A DNA stretch of 64,000 nucleotides. Source: Roseiarcus sp963820795. Its GTDB lineage: Bacteria > Pseudomonadota > Alphaproteobacteria > Rhizobiales > Beijerinckiaceae. Shown in pieces: positions 55,007-63,526 of this stretch (position 1 is its first letter; each line of letters begins with the position of its first letter). The DNA is taken from positions 263,201 to 327,200 of the forward strand of contig CAWGBJ010000023.1 in assembly GCA_963820795.1 (NCBI GenBank), given 5' to 3'. The translations under genes were made by a program, and so were the position numbers. The notes beneath the pieces are model-generated. The model did no database searches. It had not been told where the DNA came from and worked only from the letters and a program-made list of their open reading frames with translations.

Positions 55007-55616
55007 TCAACCGGCCGCCCTTCGGCCGCTTGCGATGTAGAGCCTTCGCCAGGGCGACCGCTTCCGGATTCGTTCGGCCAAGGTCTTCCCGCCTCCGCAC
55101 TTGACCGTCGCCAGGCGCTTCCGCTTCCTCGACACGGCCAGCTTGGCGACCAGCGTCGCCTTTTCGAATTCCGCAACAGCGCCGAGCACCTGCCGCACGA
55201 GGACCGCTGTTGGAGTGTCTTCAAGGAAAAAGCTTGGAGGGGACGCGGCGATGAGGTCGATTCCCCGAGCCTCGAGCATGTCATGGCCGGCAAGCTGCAT
55301 CATGAGATCGCGGGCGAAGCGATCCGGTGACTCGGCGATGATCGTCTTCGCGCCGTTGGACAGGAGTCGCTTTAACATCTCGGGGAAACCTGGCCGATCG
55401 GCCACAGGGGTCCGCGCCAGAGACAGCCGCGTCATAGTACCGATCGACAATCTCGTAACCGGCTGCTTTGGCGAAGGCTTCGACCGCCGCAAGCTGGCGA
55501 TTTTCCGAATTCTTATCGGCCCCGACGTTTGTGCGGCTCGACGTCCTGAGATACGCGACGGCTTTCTTGATTTCCTTGCTCACTTTATCCCGCCTTGTCA
55601 GTTTGTTGCGCCACAT
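55007..55616 (-). pseudogene. Serine recombinase (resolvase), frameshifted
   Basis: Starts at 55616 region with EIKKAVAYLRTSSRTNVGAD (the active-site Ser follows the YxRxS pattern), then VEAFAKAAGYEIVDRYYDAA; a shift near 55415 leads to GFPEMLKRLLSNGAKTIIAE, SPDRFARDLMMQLAGHDML and EFEKATLVAKLAVSRKRKRL. The C-terminal DNA-binding region is largely lost. A typical small resolvase/DNA invertase would be about 200-220 residues. Confidence 0.8.
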
Positions 55617-55639
55617 ATCAGTATCGTGAATTGTGCAGG

Positions 55640-57130
55640 TCGATCATCTGCACCGGCGGCGAATTTCTCGATGACGCTGCGCGCGGTCAGTCCCGGGGCG
55701 AGCGGACTGAGGCGGCGGGCGAGGGTCACGTAGAGATAATAGGCCCACGATCGGCGGGATCGTCTTCGGCAAGATGGGTGCGCAGCAGATAGCGTCCCTC
55801 GCGGCGGCGTGCTTGGCGCAGCTTGTCGCGATTGAGAGCATAGGTGAACGAGGCTGAGGCGTCGGCGAGCCGGACATCGATCGAGGCGCCAGGCGGCCGG
55901 CGCCTTCTGGCGGGCTGCGCCGAGCTTCAGGAGCAGCGCCTCGCGGGTGAGCGTCATCGCCTTGAGCTGCTTGAGCCGCGCCCACAGCCATTTGAGCTGG
56001 CGGCGGCGCATGCCGCGCTCCTTGGCGTGCGGTCGGCGCTGTGGGCCAGGACGTAGACCTCACTCGCCTGCGGCACGAGCTTGACCCGCACGCCGGGTCT
56101 GGCCTCGCGCCAGGGCTTGTCGAGGAGATCGCGCTCGAGCCGGCTCAAGCCGCCCTTTCGGCGTGCCGACCAGATATTGCACCGGCGGGTCGGATCGCGC
56201 GCATCTCGGCGAGCACGGCTTCGGTGGGAATGCCGCGGTCCATCACCCAGATGCGCCGGGCCTTGCCGTATTGCGCCTCGATCTTGGCCAGGAAGCCGCG
56301 CAGCGTGGTGTTGTCGGCGGTGTTGCCGGCCATCACTTCGTAGGCCAGCGGCAGGCCTTCCGGCGTCACCACCAGGGCGATGACGACTTGGACACAGTCG
56401 GAACGCTTGTCGCGGCTGTAGCCGAAGCGGCGCTTGTCGGCCTCGTCCCGGGCGGATCGGATTCGAAATAGGTGCTGGTCAGATCGTAGAGCAGCACGTC
56501 GAAGCGGGCGTTGAAGAGATCGCGCCAGCGCTCGCAAGATGGGTGAAGAGCGCCTGCTTGTGGACGAGCAGAAGGTCGTGGCAGGCATAGAGCTTGTGCG
56601 CTTCGGCAAGGCTGAAGTCGGCGCCGAGCAGGTCGGCGAGCGCGCTCTTTCCGAACCACTCGCGGTGCAGGAACCATTCGCTGCCGGGCGCAATCAGCCG
56701 GTAGGCGACGAGGACGAACGGCATCTGATCCCAGCGCGTGCCTTTGCGGCTCGCCGGCAGGCGTGCGGCGAAGAACTCGTTCAAGCCGTAGCTCTTGCCA
56801 CAGCTTCAAGGCCAGCCAGCAGGCGCCCCACTGGCGTGGTCGGCGAAGTTCGATGCGCGAGCCGTAGGCGGACGAGGCTGATCGTCGGCGCCACCGTCTC
56901 GCAGCGTTCCTCGGGGAAAGGGCCGATGTCCGCGGCTGGGTCGAGGCTCTCTCGTCGAGCACTTCGATCGACTTGCGCCAGGCCCGTTCCTGTGAGGAGT
57001 TGATCTCGCCGAGATACAGCACCGGCCGCTGCACGACGCGGCCGCTGCTCAACCGCTTATTCTCGACGACACTCCAGTAGCGGTGCTCTTTGCCGTTCTT
57101 CTTGCGAGTGGTGTCGGCGCAGAAACATGA
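55640..57130 (-). pseudogene. IS1634-type transposase, old and heavily frameshifted
   Basis: Minus-strand pieces in several frames: KKNGKEHRYWSVVENKRLSS and RPVLYLGEINSSQ (N-terminus), FDVLLYDLTSTYFESDPP (first catalytic Asp), RRFGYSRDKRSDCVQVVIAL, VTPEGLPLAYEVMAGNTADN, RRIWVMDRGIPTEAVLAEMR (second Asp), LERDLLDKPWREARPGVRVK and a final AYYLYVTLARRLSPLA. It belongs to a different subgroup from the two copies to the right and is more decayed. Confidence 0.8.
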
Positions 57131-57298
57131 TGGCGCGACACAGTACACAAAAGATAGTCTCAGAAAATAGGGTAGGTCTTCACTACAGTCGATCTTTACT
57201 TCACGCGCCCCCTCGACCCTTCAGCAATCAAAGATTTGCCTTCCTCAAAAACCTTGAACCGAATACAAATCCGACGCGAATCCGCGAGGTCGGGCTAG

Positions 57299-58686
57299 CC
57301 CAACTTCCGCAGTTTGTGTGCCTAAGAATTTTTTTTGAGCGGTTTTGCGCCCATAGCGGCCCGGGGTCGAGGGCGGATGGGCGCGTTTGCGGAGATATTG
57401 GCTGGGCAGCGTGGGAAAGGCGCGTGTAGTGCCAACCTCCGGGGGTTGTTGAGACGCGGAGGTCGGTGCGAGTCTGCAATCTGGATTCGCGCCGATGTAT
57501 CTGCGCCACACGACGGTTCGCAAGAACGGCAAGACGCACAGTTACTGGCGTCTGGTGCGCTCGGTGCGTCGCGGCCGCCGAGTGGTGCAGGAGACGGTGG
57601 CGCAGCTTGGCGAGCTCGACGGGCAGGGACGGGCGCGGGCCGGCGCTCTGGCCTTGCAGATCACGGGGCGGGAAGAGCAGTACGAGCTGTTTGAGGCGCC
57701 GTCGGGACAACGGAGCGAGAGCGAGCCGGTCGCGGTGCGGCTGGACCAGATCCGCCTGGAGCGCGCCCGCCGTTTTGGCGACGTGTGGCTGGGCTGGCGG
57801 CTGTGGCGCGCCCTTGCTCTCGATCGTTTCTGCGACGACCGTCTGGTCGAAGGCCGCGAGCGGGCGCCGTGGCCGGCGATCGCGGCGATCCTGGTGATTG
57901 CGCGCTTGTGCGAGCCGGCGAGCGAGCTTCACATTGCCGAGGATTGGTATCGCCGCACGGCGCTGGACGATCTTTTGGGCGTGCCGGCCGCGCGCGTCAA
58001 CGATGACCGGCTGTACCGGGCGCTCGACCGTCTGCTGCCGCACAAGCAAGCCCTGGAGACCCACCTCAAGGAGCGCCTGGGAGCGTTGTTCGATCTCGAC
58101 TATGAGCTGTTGCTGTATGATGTGACGAGCACGTATTTCGAGGGCCAGGCCGAGGGCAACGGGCTCGCCCGCCGCGGCTACAGCCGCGACCATCGGGGAG
58201 ACTGCAAGCAGGTCTGCATCGGCTTGGTGGTGACGCGGGACGGGGTGCCGCTCGGCTACGAGGTGTTCGCCGGCAATCGCACCGACGTGACGACTGTGGA
58301 GGAGATCGTCACCACGATGGAGCGCCGCTATGGTCAGGCGCGCCGCGTGTGGGTGATGGACCGCGGCATGGCGAGCGCCGAGAACATCGCCTGGCTGCGG
58401 GCCAGCCAACGGCGCTATTTAATCGGCGCGAGCAAGAGCGAGCTGAAGACGTTCGCCGGCGCGCTTGCCGATCGGCGGGACTGGCGGCAGGTGCGCGACG
58501 GGGTCGAAGCCAAGGTCTGCGCCGGTCCGGACGGGAGCGAGACGTTCCTCTTGGTGCGCTCGGCCGAGCGACGGCAGAAGGAACAGGCGATGCACGCGCG
58601 CTTTTGCGAGCGCGTCGAGACCGCCCTGGCGAGCCTGCAACGCCGCATCGAGCGGGCGCGAAAGCCGATCGACCGCGGCGCCGCTG
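57299..58686 (+). mobile_element. IS1634-type element, copy 1, right end lost
   Basis: The left end CCCAACTTCCGCAGTTTGTG starts at 57299 behind CTAG (57295-57298). The element is cut at about 58686, exactly where the terminal repeats of the IS21 element begin; the missing part is not found on the other side of that IS21 element. Confidence 0.75.
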
Positions 58687-58706
58687 CGTGTTCCGGTCGA
58701 TCGTGA
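57495..58706 (+). pseudogene. IS1634-type transposase, copy 1, C-terminus missing
   Basis: 403 codons: N-terminal domain (YLRHTTVRKNGKTHSYWRLV, RRVVQETVAQLGELDGQGRA), first catalytic block YELLLYDVTSTYFEGQAEGN, RGYSRDHRGDCKQVCIGLVV, second block QARRVWVMDRGMASAENIAW, ending at RKPIDRG and then foreign codons AAACSGRS. The C-terminal domain with the last catalytic residue, present in copy 2, is absent. N-terminal 200 residues differ from copy 2 at only a few positions. Confidence 0.88.
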
Positions 58707-58822
58707 ACACCGATTCCGTTTGATCGTGAACACCGATTCCGTTTGATCGTGAACAGCCAGTCCAGTTGATCTTGAACGCCGAATCCGGTCGATCATGAAC
58801 ACCGGTTCCGGTGATCATGAAC
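58691..58822 (+). repeat. IS21 left-end repeats, six units at 23-bp period
   Basis: The core GATCNTGAAC starts at 58699, 58722, 58745, 58768, 58791 and 58813, so the spacing is 23, 23, 23, 23 and 22 bases. Most units continue with a variant of ACCGATTCCGTTT. These are the expected binding sites of the transposase IstA. Confidence 0.8.
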
Positions 58823-59792
58823 GGGATTTTGGCCGCCGTGGTGGGGCCGTAGCTGCCGACAGTCTTCAACCAGAGGTAGTGCCGATCCTTTGCTGAACAG
58901 CGAGGGACTGGGATGCCGGGCGAGAGATTGTCGATGCGGAAGATACGAGAAGTTTTGCGGCTGCGGTTCGGACAGGGGCTGAGCCAGCGGGCGATCGGCC
59001 AGAGCCTGCGGCTGAGCGTCGGCGCGGTGAACGGCTATCTGAGCCGGTCCCGGATGGCCGGCCAGGGCTGGCCGCTGCCGGCCGAGTTCGATGATGCGCA
59101 GCTCGAGACGCTGCTGTATCCGCCGCCGCGGGCGGTGGCGAGCGAGCGTCGGCCGGCGCCGGACTGGGCGGTGGTTCACCGGGAACTGCGGCGGCCGAAT
59201 GTGACGCTGGCGCTGCTGTGGGAAGAATATCGCACCGGTCCCGGCGCCCAGGACGGCTTCGGCTATTCCTGGTTCTGCGATCTCTATCGGGAGTGGGTTT
59301 GCCGGTTGAAGCCGACGCTGCGCCAGGTGCACACGGCGGGGGAGCGAGTCTACGTCGACTTCGCCGGTCACACGATGGAGGTGATCGACGGGGCGACCGG
59401 CGAGATACGCCGGGCCGAGATCTTCGTCGCCGTGTTGGGCGCATCCAGCTACACTTACGCGGAGGCGGTCTGGAGCCAATCGCTGCCGGACTGGATCGCG
59501 GTCCACGTCGGCATGCTGGCGTTTCTCGGCGGCGTTCCCCGGCAGCTCGTGAGCGACAACCTACGCGCCGGGATCACGCGGGCCTGCTTCTACGAGCCGC
59601 TGGTCAACCGCACCTACGCCGACATGGCTGCGCACTACGGCGCCGCGGTGATCCCGGCGCGTCCGTACAAGCCGCGCGACAAGGCCAAAGTCGAGGTCGG
59701 GGTACAGGTGGTGCAACGCTGGATCCTGGCGCGCCTGCGCAACCGCCAGTTTTTCTCGCTGGCCGAACTGAACCAGGCGATCCGTGAGCTAG

Positions 59793-61049
59793 CCCAACTT
59801 CCGCAGTTTCGGTTGTGCGCGCGAGTGATTTCAAGCGGTTAACGCCAAGGGTTGGCACTACATTGTGCGCGCCGGGCGGGGCATGCGGAGTTTTTCTGGC
59901 AAGCGGAGACCGAGGCGCTCCAACAAGACCGCTTGGGCGCGATCGGGGCGCACGACGCAGCGCAATCGCAGTTCGCGGCCGGGAGGCGCAGCCGTCGGCA
60001 GGATGACGTCGGTGCTGGTGATGGCGGCGAGTTCCTGGAGGAGGGTGCGCGGACTGTTGCCGAGACCAGCCCGGCTCTGCCATTGCTCCAGCGTCTTCCA
60101 CAGCACGTAGGCGAGAAAGCACACCAGGATGTGCGCCAGCACGCGATCCTCGCGCTGATGCCAGATGGGACGGATCGACAGCTCGCTCTTATGGATGCGA
60201 AAGGCCGCTTCCGCTTCGGAAAGCTGGATATAGGTTCGCCAGTCGAGATCGAACAACGCTCCCAGGCGCTCCTTGAGGTGGGTCTCCAGGGCTTGCTTGT
60301 GCGGCAGCAGACGGTCGAGCGCCCGGTACAGCCGGTCATCGTTGACGCGCGCGGCCGGCACGCCCAAAAGATCGTCCAGCGCCGTGCGGCGATACCAATC
60401 CTCGGCAATGTGAAGCTCGCTCGCCGGCTCGCACAAGCGCGCAATCACCAGGATCGCCGCGATCGCCGGCCACGGCGCCCGCTCGCGGCCTTCGACCAGA
60501 CGGTCGTCGCAGAAACGATCGAGAGCAAGGGCGCGCCACAGCCGCCAGCCCAGCCAAACGTCGCCAAAACGGCGGGCGCGCTCCAGACGAATCTGGTCCA
60601 GCCGCACCGCAACCGGCTCGCTCCGTAGTCCCGGCGGCGCCTCAAACAGCTCGTACTGCTCTTCCCGCCCCGTGATCTGCAAGGCCAGAGCGCCGGCCCG
60701 CGCCCGTCCCTGCCCGTCGAGCTCGCCAAGCTGCGCCACCGTCTCCTGCACCACTCGGCGGCCGCGACGCACCGAGCGCACCAGACGCCAGTAACTGTGC
60801 GTCTTGCCGTTCTTGCGAACCGTCGTGTGTCGCAGATCCATCGGCGCGAATCCTGATCTCAGATTCGCACCGATCTCCGGGCCTCGACAACCCCAGGCGG
60901 TTGGCACTACACGCGCGTTTTCCACGCTGCGCAGTCAATATCCTCCGCAAAACCCGCCTATCCCCCCGCGGCGCCTCTCGGCACCCGCGGCTACAAGCGC
61001 AAAAAATCGCTCGAAAAATTCTTAACGCACACAAACTGCGGAAGTTGGG
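59793..61049 (-). mobile_element. IS1634-type element, copy 2, internally deleted, inserted in istA
   Basis: 1,257 bp bounded by CCCAACTTCCGCAGTTT and its exact inverse AAACTGCGGAAGTTGGG. CTAG flanks both sides (59789-59792 and 61050-61053); istA contains CTAG once at the restored junction, so it is a genuine 4-bp target duplication. The transposase inside lacks its central part. Confidence 0.9.
59858..60841 (-). CDS. IS1634-type transposase, copy 2, in-frame central deletion
   Basis: An open frame of 327 residues from the ATG at 60841 (DLRHTTVRKNGKTHSYWRLV), identical to copy 1 for nearly 200 residues up to ERLGALFDLD, then jumping in frame to the C-terminal domain WRTYIQLSEAEAAFRIHKSE, RPIWHQREDRVLAHILVCFL and CVVRPDRAQAVLLERLGL. 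The whole catalytic centre with DVTSTYFEG and WVMDRGM is missing, so it cannot catalyse transposition, though it may still bind ends. Confidence 0.85.
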   Translation of the reverse strand: MDLRHTTVRKNGKTHSYWRLVRSVRRGRRVVQETVAQLGELDGQGRARAGALALQITGREEQYELFEAPPGLRSEPVAVRLDQIRLERARRFGDVWLGWRLWRALALDRFCDDRLVEGRERAPWPAIAAILVIARLCEPASELHIAEDWYRRTALDDLLGVPAARVNDDRLYRALDRLLPHKQALETHLKERLGALFDLDWRTYIQLSEAEAAFRIHKSELSIRPIWHQREDRVLAHILVCFLAYVLWKTLEQWQSRAGLGNSPRTLLQELAAITSTDVILPTAAPPGRELRLRCVVRPDRAQAVLLERLGLRLPEKLRMPRPARTM

Positions 61050-61723
61050 CTAGTCGGCCAGCTGAACGACCGGCCGATGCGCGGATGGGGCACTACCCGG
61101 CGCGCTCTGTTCGAGCAACTCGATCGGCCGGCGCTGCATCCGTTGCCGCCGGCGCCCTACGAGTACGCTGCCTGGAAGCGCTGCCGGGTGAGTCTCGACT
61201 ATCACGTCGAGATCGAGAAACACTTCTACTCGGTGCCGTTCCGGTTGCTGCGCGAGGAGGTCGAGGCGCGCGTCACCACCAGGACGGTGGAGATCTTTCA
61301 TCGCGGCAAGCTGGTGGCGGCGCATCTGCGCAGCCTGCGGCCGCACCGGCCGACCACGATTGCCGAGCACATGCCGACCTCGCATCGGCGATACCGCGAC
61401 TGGACGCACGAGCGCATCCAGAGAGAAGCCGCGGCCATCGGCGACGACACCGCAGCCCTGGCCGAGATCATCCTGCGCTCGCGTCCGCATCCCGAGCAGG
61501 GGTTCCGGTCCTGCATCGGCATCCTGAGGCTAGCCCAGCGCTACGACGCCGAACGGCTCGACGGGGCCTGCGCCCGCGCGCTCGCCCTTGGCACGCGCTC
61601 ATACAGCTCGGTGGCGGCGATCCTGAAGCGCGCTCGGGAAGACAAGCCGGCAGATCCCGAACAACCCAGCCTGATGCACGAGAACATTCGTGGGTCCGAC
61701 TACTACAATTGAAAGGAGAGACG

Positions 61724-62484
61724 ATGCTGATCCATCCTCTGGCCGAGCGCCTGCGCGCCCTCGGCTTGGCCGCCATGGCCGACACGTTCCTGCAGATGCA
61801 ACTCGACCCGGCCGCCGCCGAGCTGTCGCGCGAAGACTGGCTCGGCCTGCTACTTGAGCGCGAGGTCACCGCGCGCGACAACAAGCGCCTCAGCCGACGC
61901 CTGAGCCAAGCGCGCCTGCGCCAGAACGCGCTGGTCGAGGACACCGATTTCCGCGCGCCACGCGGCCTGGATCGCGCCTTGTTCCACCAACTCGCCGGCT
62001 GCGACTGGATCCGCCACAGCCAGCATTTGGTGATCAGCGGTCCAACCGGGGTCGGCAAGTCCTGGCTGGCCTGCGCGCTGGGACACAAGGCCTGCCGGGA
62101 AGGCTTCTCCGTGCTGTATCGCCGGGCGCCTCGGCTGTTTGCCGAACTTGCCGTCGCGCGTGGTGAGGGCAGGCTGTCACGGATGCTGGCGATGCTGGAA
62201 CGCACCCGGCTGCTGATCATCGACGACTGGGGGCCCGAACCGCTCGCCGCCGAGCAGCGGCGTGACCTGCTCGAGATCGTCGATGACCGCTACGAGAAGG
62301 GGTTTCGCTGCTGGTCACCAGCCAGGTGCCCGTCAAACGCTGGCACGAACTCATGGGCGACCCGACGATCGGCGACGCGATCCTGGACCGCGTCGTCCAC
62401 CGCGCCCATCGCATCGAGCTGAAGGGGCCGAGTTTGCGTAAGCGCGGCGCCGTCACCACGGCAACCGAGAGCGACCCCGCTTGA
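61724..62484 (+). pseudogene. istB: IS21 helper ATPase IstB, frameshifted
   Basis: Starts at 61724 behind AAAGGAGAG. It contains the IstB N-terminal domain (HPLAERLRALGLAAMADTFL), Walker A SGPTGVGKSWLACALGHKA, Walker B RLLIIDDWGPEPL and the region DLLEIVDDRYEKG; a frameshift at about 62303 then separates LLVTSQVPVKRWHELMGDPT, GDAILDRVVHRAHRIELKG and the end ESDPA. One base restores a normal product of about 250 residues. Confidence 0.9.
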
Positions 62485-62515
62485 ATTGAATTGCGTGACG
62501 TCACGGAGATCAAGC

Positions 62516-62838
62516 ATGCCAAGAGGCCGACTGCCCCAAGGCGACCACAAGCTCAGCGATGCCGAACGGCAAGCGCGCTACCGCGCCCGTCGCCAAGCCC
62601 AACAGCCTGCACCCATCGTCCGCTATCGGCGTCCCGCCGACCGCGCACCCGGCCACAGCGCTGGCGCGACGCGGTCGCCGAGTTGCTCACCCTGCAAGCC
62701 GAATACACGGCGTGGCTTGAGACGTTGCCGGACAGTTTGAAAGACACGGATACGGCAGAGGCGCTCCAGGCCATTGTCGAATTGGACCTTGATGCGCTGG
62801 CTAGCGCCGAGCCTCCCCGCGGCTACGGCCGGGACTGA
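62516..62838 (+). pseudogene. IS21-associated third frame, frameshifted
   Basis: A small protein found downstream of istB in this IS21 subgroup. Begins PRGRLPQGDHKLSDAERQAR and changes frame near 62640 to QRWRDAVAELLTLQAEYTAW, LETLPDSLKDTDTAEALQAI and ends GYGRD. Function unknown; composition suggests a DNA-binding N-terminus and helical C-terminus. Confidence 0.65.
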
Positions 62839-63101
62839 TCAGCCTGGCGCGGTGCTCGCCCCGGTCAAGCACCAAGCCGGCTACGCCGGTGGCCGCGGTG
62901 CGGCCTTGCTTGACCGCGCTGCGTGCGACGCCCGTGCGATGTTCAGGCCGGGACGAGAAAACGGCCCGCCCAGCCGAACAAGAAAACGAGAATGCTTGAC
63001 GACAAGCCATCGAAAATGCGACCGAACAACTGTCGGTGGTGGCAGCTCACCATCATTTGGCGTCCACTCGCTCAAGCCCGATCAGGCCCACGCGAGCAGG
63101 T

Positions 63102-63156
63102 GTTCATGATCACCGGATTCGGTGTTCACGATCGAACGGATTGACCGTTCACAATC
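63102..63156 (-). repeat. IS21 right-end repeats
   Basis: Three units with the inverted core GTTCANGATC or GTTCACAATC start at 63102, 63124 and 63147, spaced 22 and 23 bases, mirroring the left-end units. Confidence 0.78.
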
Positions 63157-63173
63157 ACCGGAATGCCTGAGGG

Positions 63174-63233
63174 TTCAAATAGGTCCCGCGTCGCAAGAGC
63201 CTACCGCGGGTGATGAAGCGGGACCTATTTGAA
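63174..63233. repeat. Perfect 16-bp inverted repeat next to the IS21 right end
   Basis: TTCAAATAGGTCCCGC (63174-63189) and GCGGGACCTATTTGAA (63218-63233) are perfect complements around a 28-base loop. It lies outside the IS21 end and downstream of the IS91-type transposase, where the origin end of an IS91 element would be expected. Confidence 0.7.
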
Positions 63234-63526
63234 GCCGGATTGAACGAAGCTGCGGGGTCGTTAGCCGCGACCTATGGGCGTTGGTCGTTCGTGAGGTGCG
63301 TTGAGCGCGGCGCTCGCAGCGGGCGGCGCGGGCGTGGGCGACACTCTTGAGAAGGTTCGCAGCGCGATAGTCGCGAAGCTTGGATGCTCGACGACGATCT
63401 TTGCTGGGTTTATGGGCCGACATTGTCGTCGGCGGTCAACAATGCGCGAGCTTGCCGACGTGCAACGCTGGATCGCGCGCATGTCAACGCTGGTTGGACG
63501 CGAAGACATGGTTGGCGAGCTTGGCG
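63234..63526. other. Region downstream of IS91-type transposase, no gene supported
   Basis: About 290 bases. Frames on both strands stay open but show no family. It is probably the non-coding end of the IS91-type element. Confidence 0.4.

Larger units (their letters stand above)
58913..61712 (+). pseudogene. istA: IS21 transposase IstA, interrupted by an IS1634 copy
   Basis: The 5' part (58913-59792) carries the helix-turn-helix (GQGLSQRAIGQSLRLSVGAV) and the DDE core (RVYVDFAGHTMEVIDGATGE, GGVPRQLVSDNLRAGITRAC, RPYKPRDKAKVEVGVQVVQR). It stops in NQAIREL. The 3' part resumes at 61050 with VGQLNDRPMRGWGTTRRALF and runs to 61712 (HENIRGSDYYN). Removing 59793-61049 and one CTAG restores NQAIRELVGQLNDRPM in frame, giving a normal IstA of about 510 residues. 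Confidence 0.92.
58687..63165 (+). mobile_element. IS21-family element split by an IS1634 copy
   Basis: Bounded by multiple terminal repeats on the left (58691-58822) and inverted ones on the right (63102-63156); outermost sequences TTCCGGTCGATCGTGAAC and its imperfect complement near GTTCACAATCACCGGAAT. It carries istA (interrupted), istB (frameshifted) and a third small frame. Without the 1,257-bp insertion it is about 3.2 kb. Confidence 0.83.

Noticed and set aside
58691..58822. Short CRISPR-like array
   Set aside because: The 23-bp period has no spacers and is mirrored at the other end of an IS21 element, so these are transposase sites.
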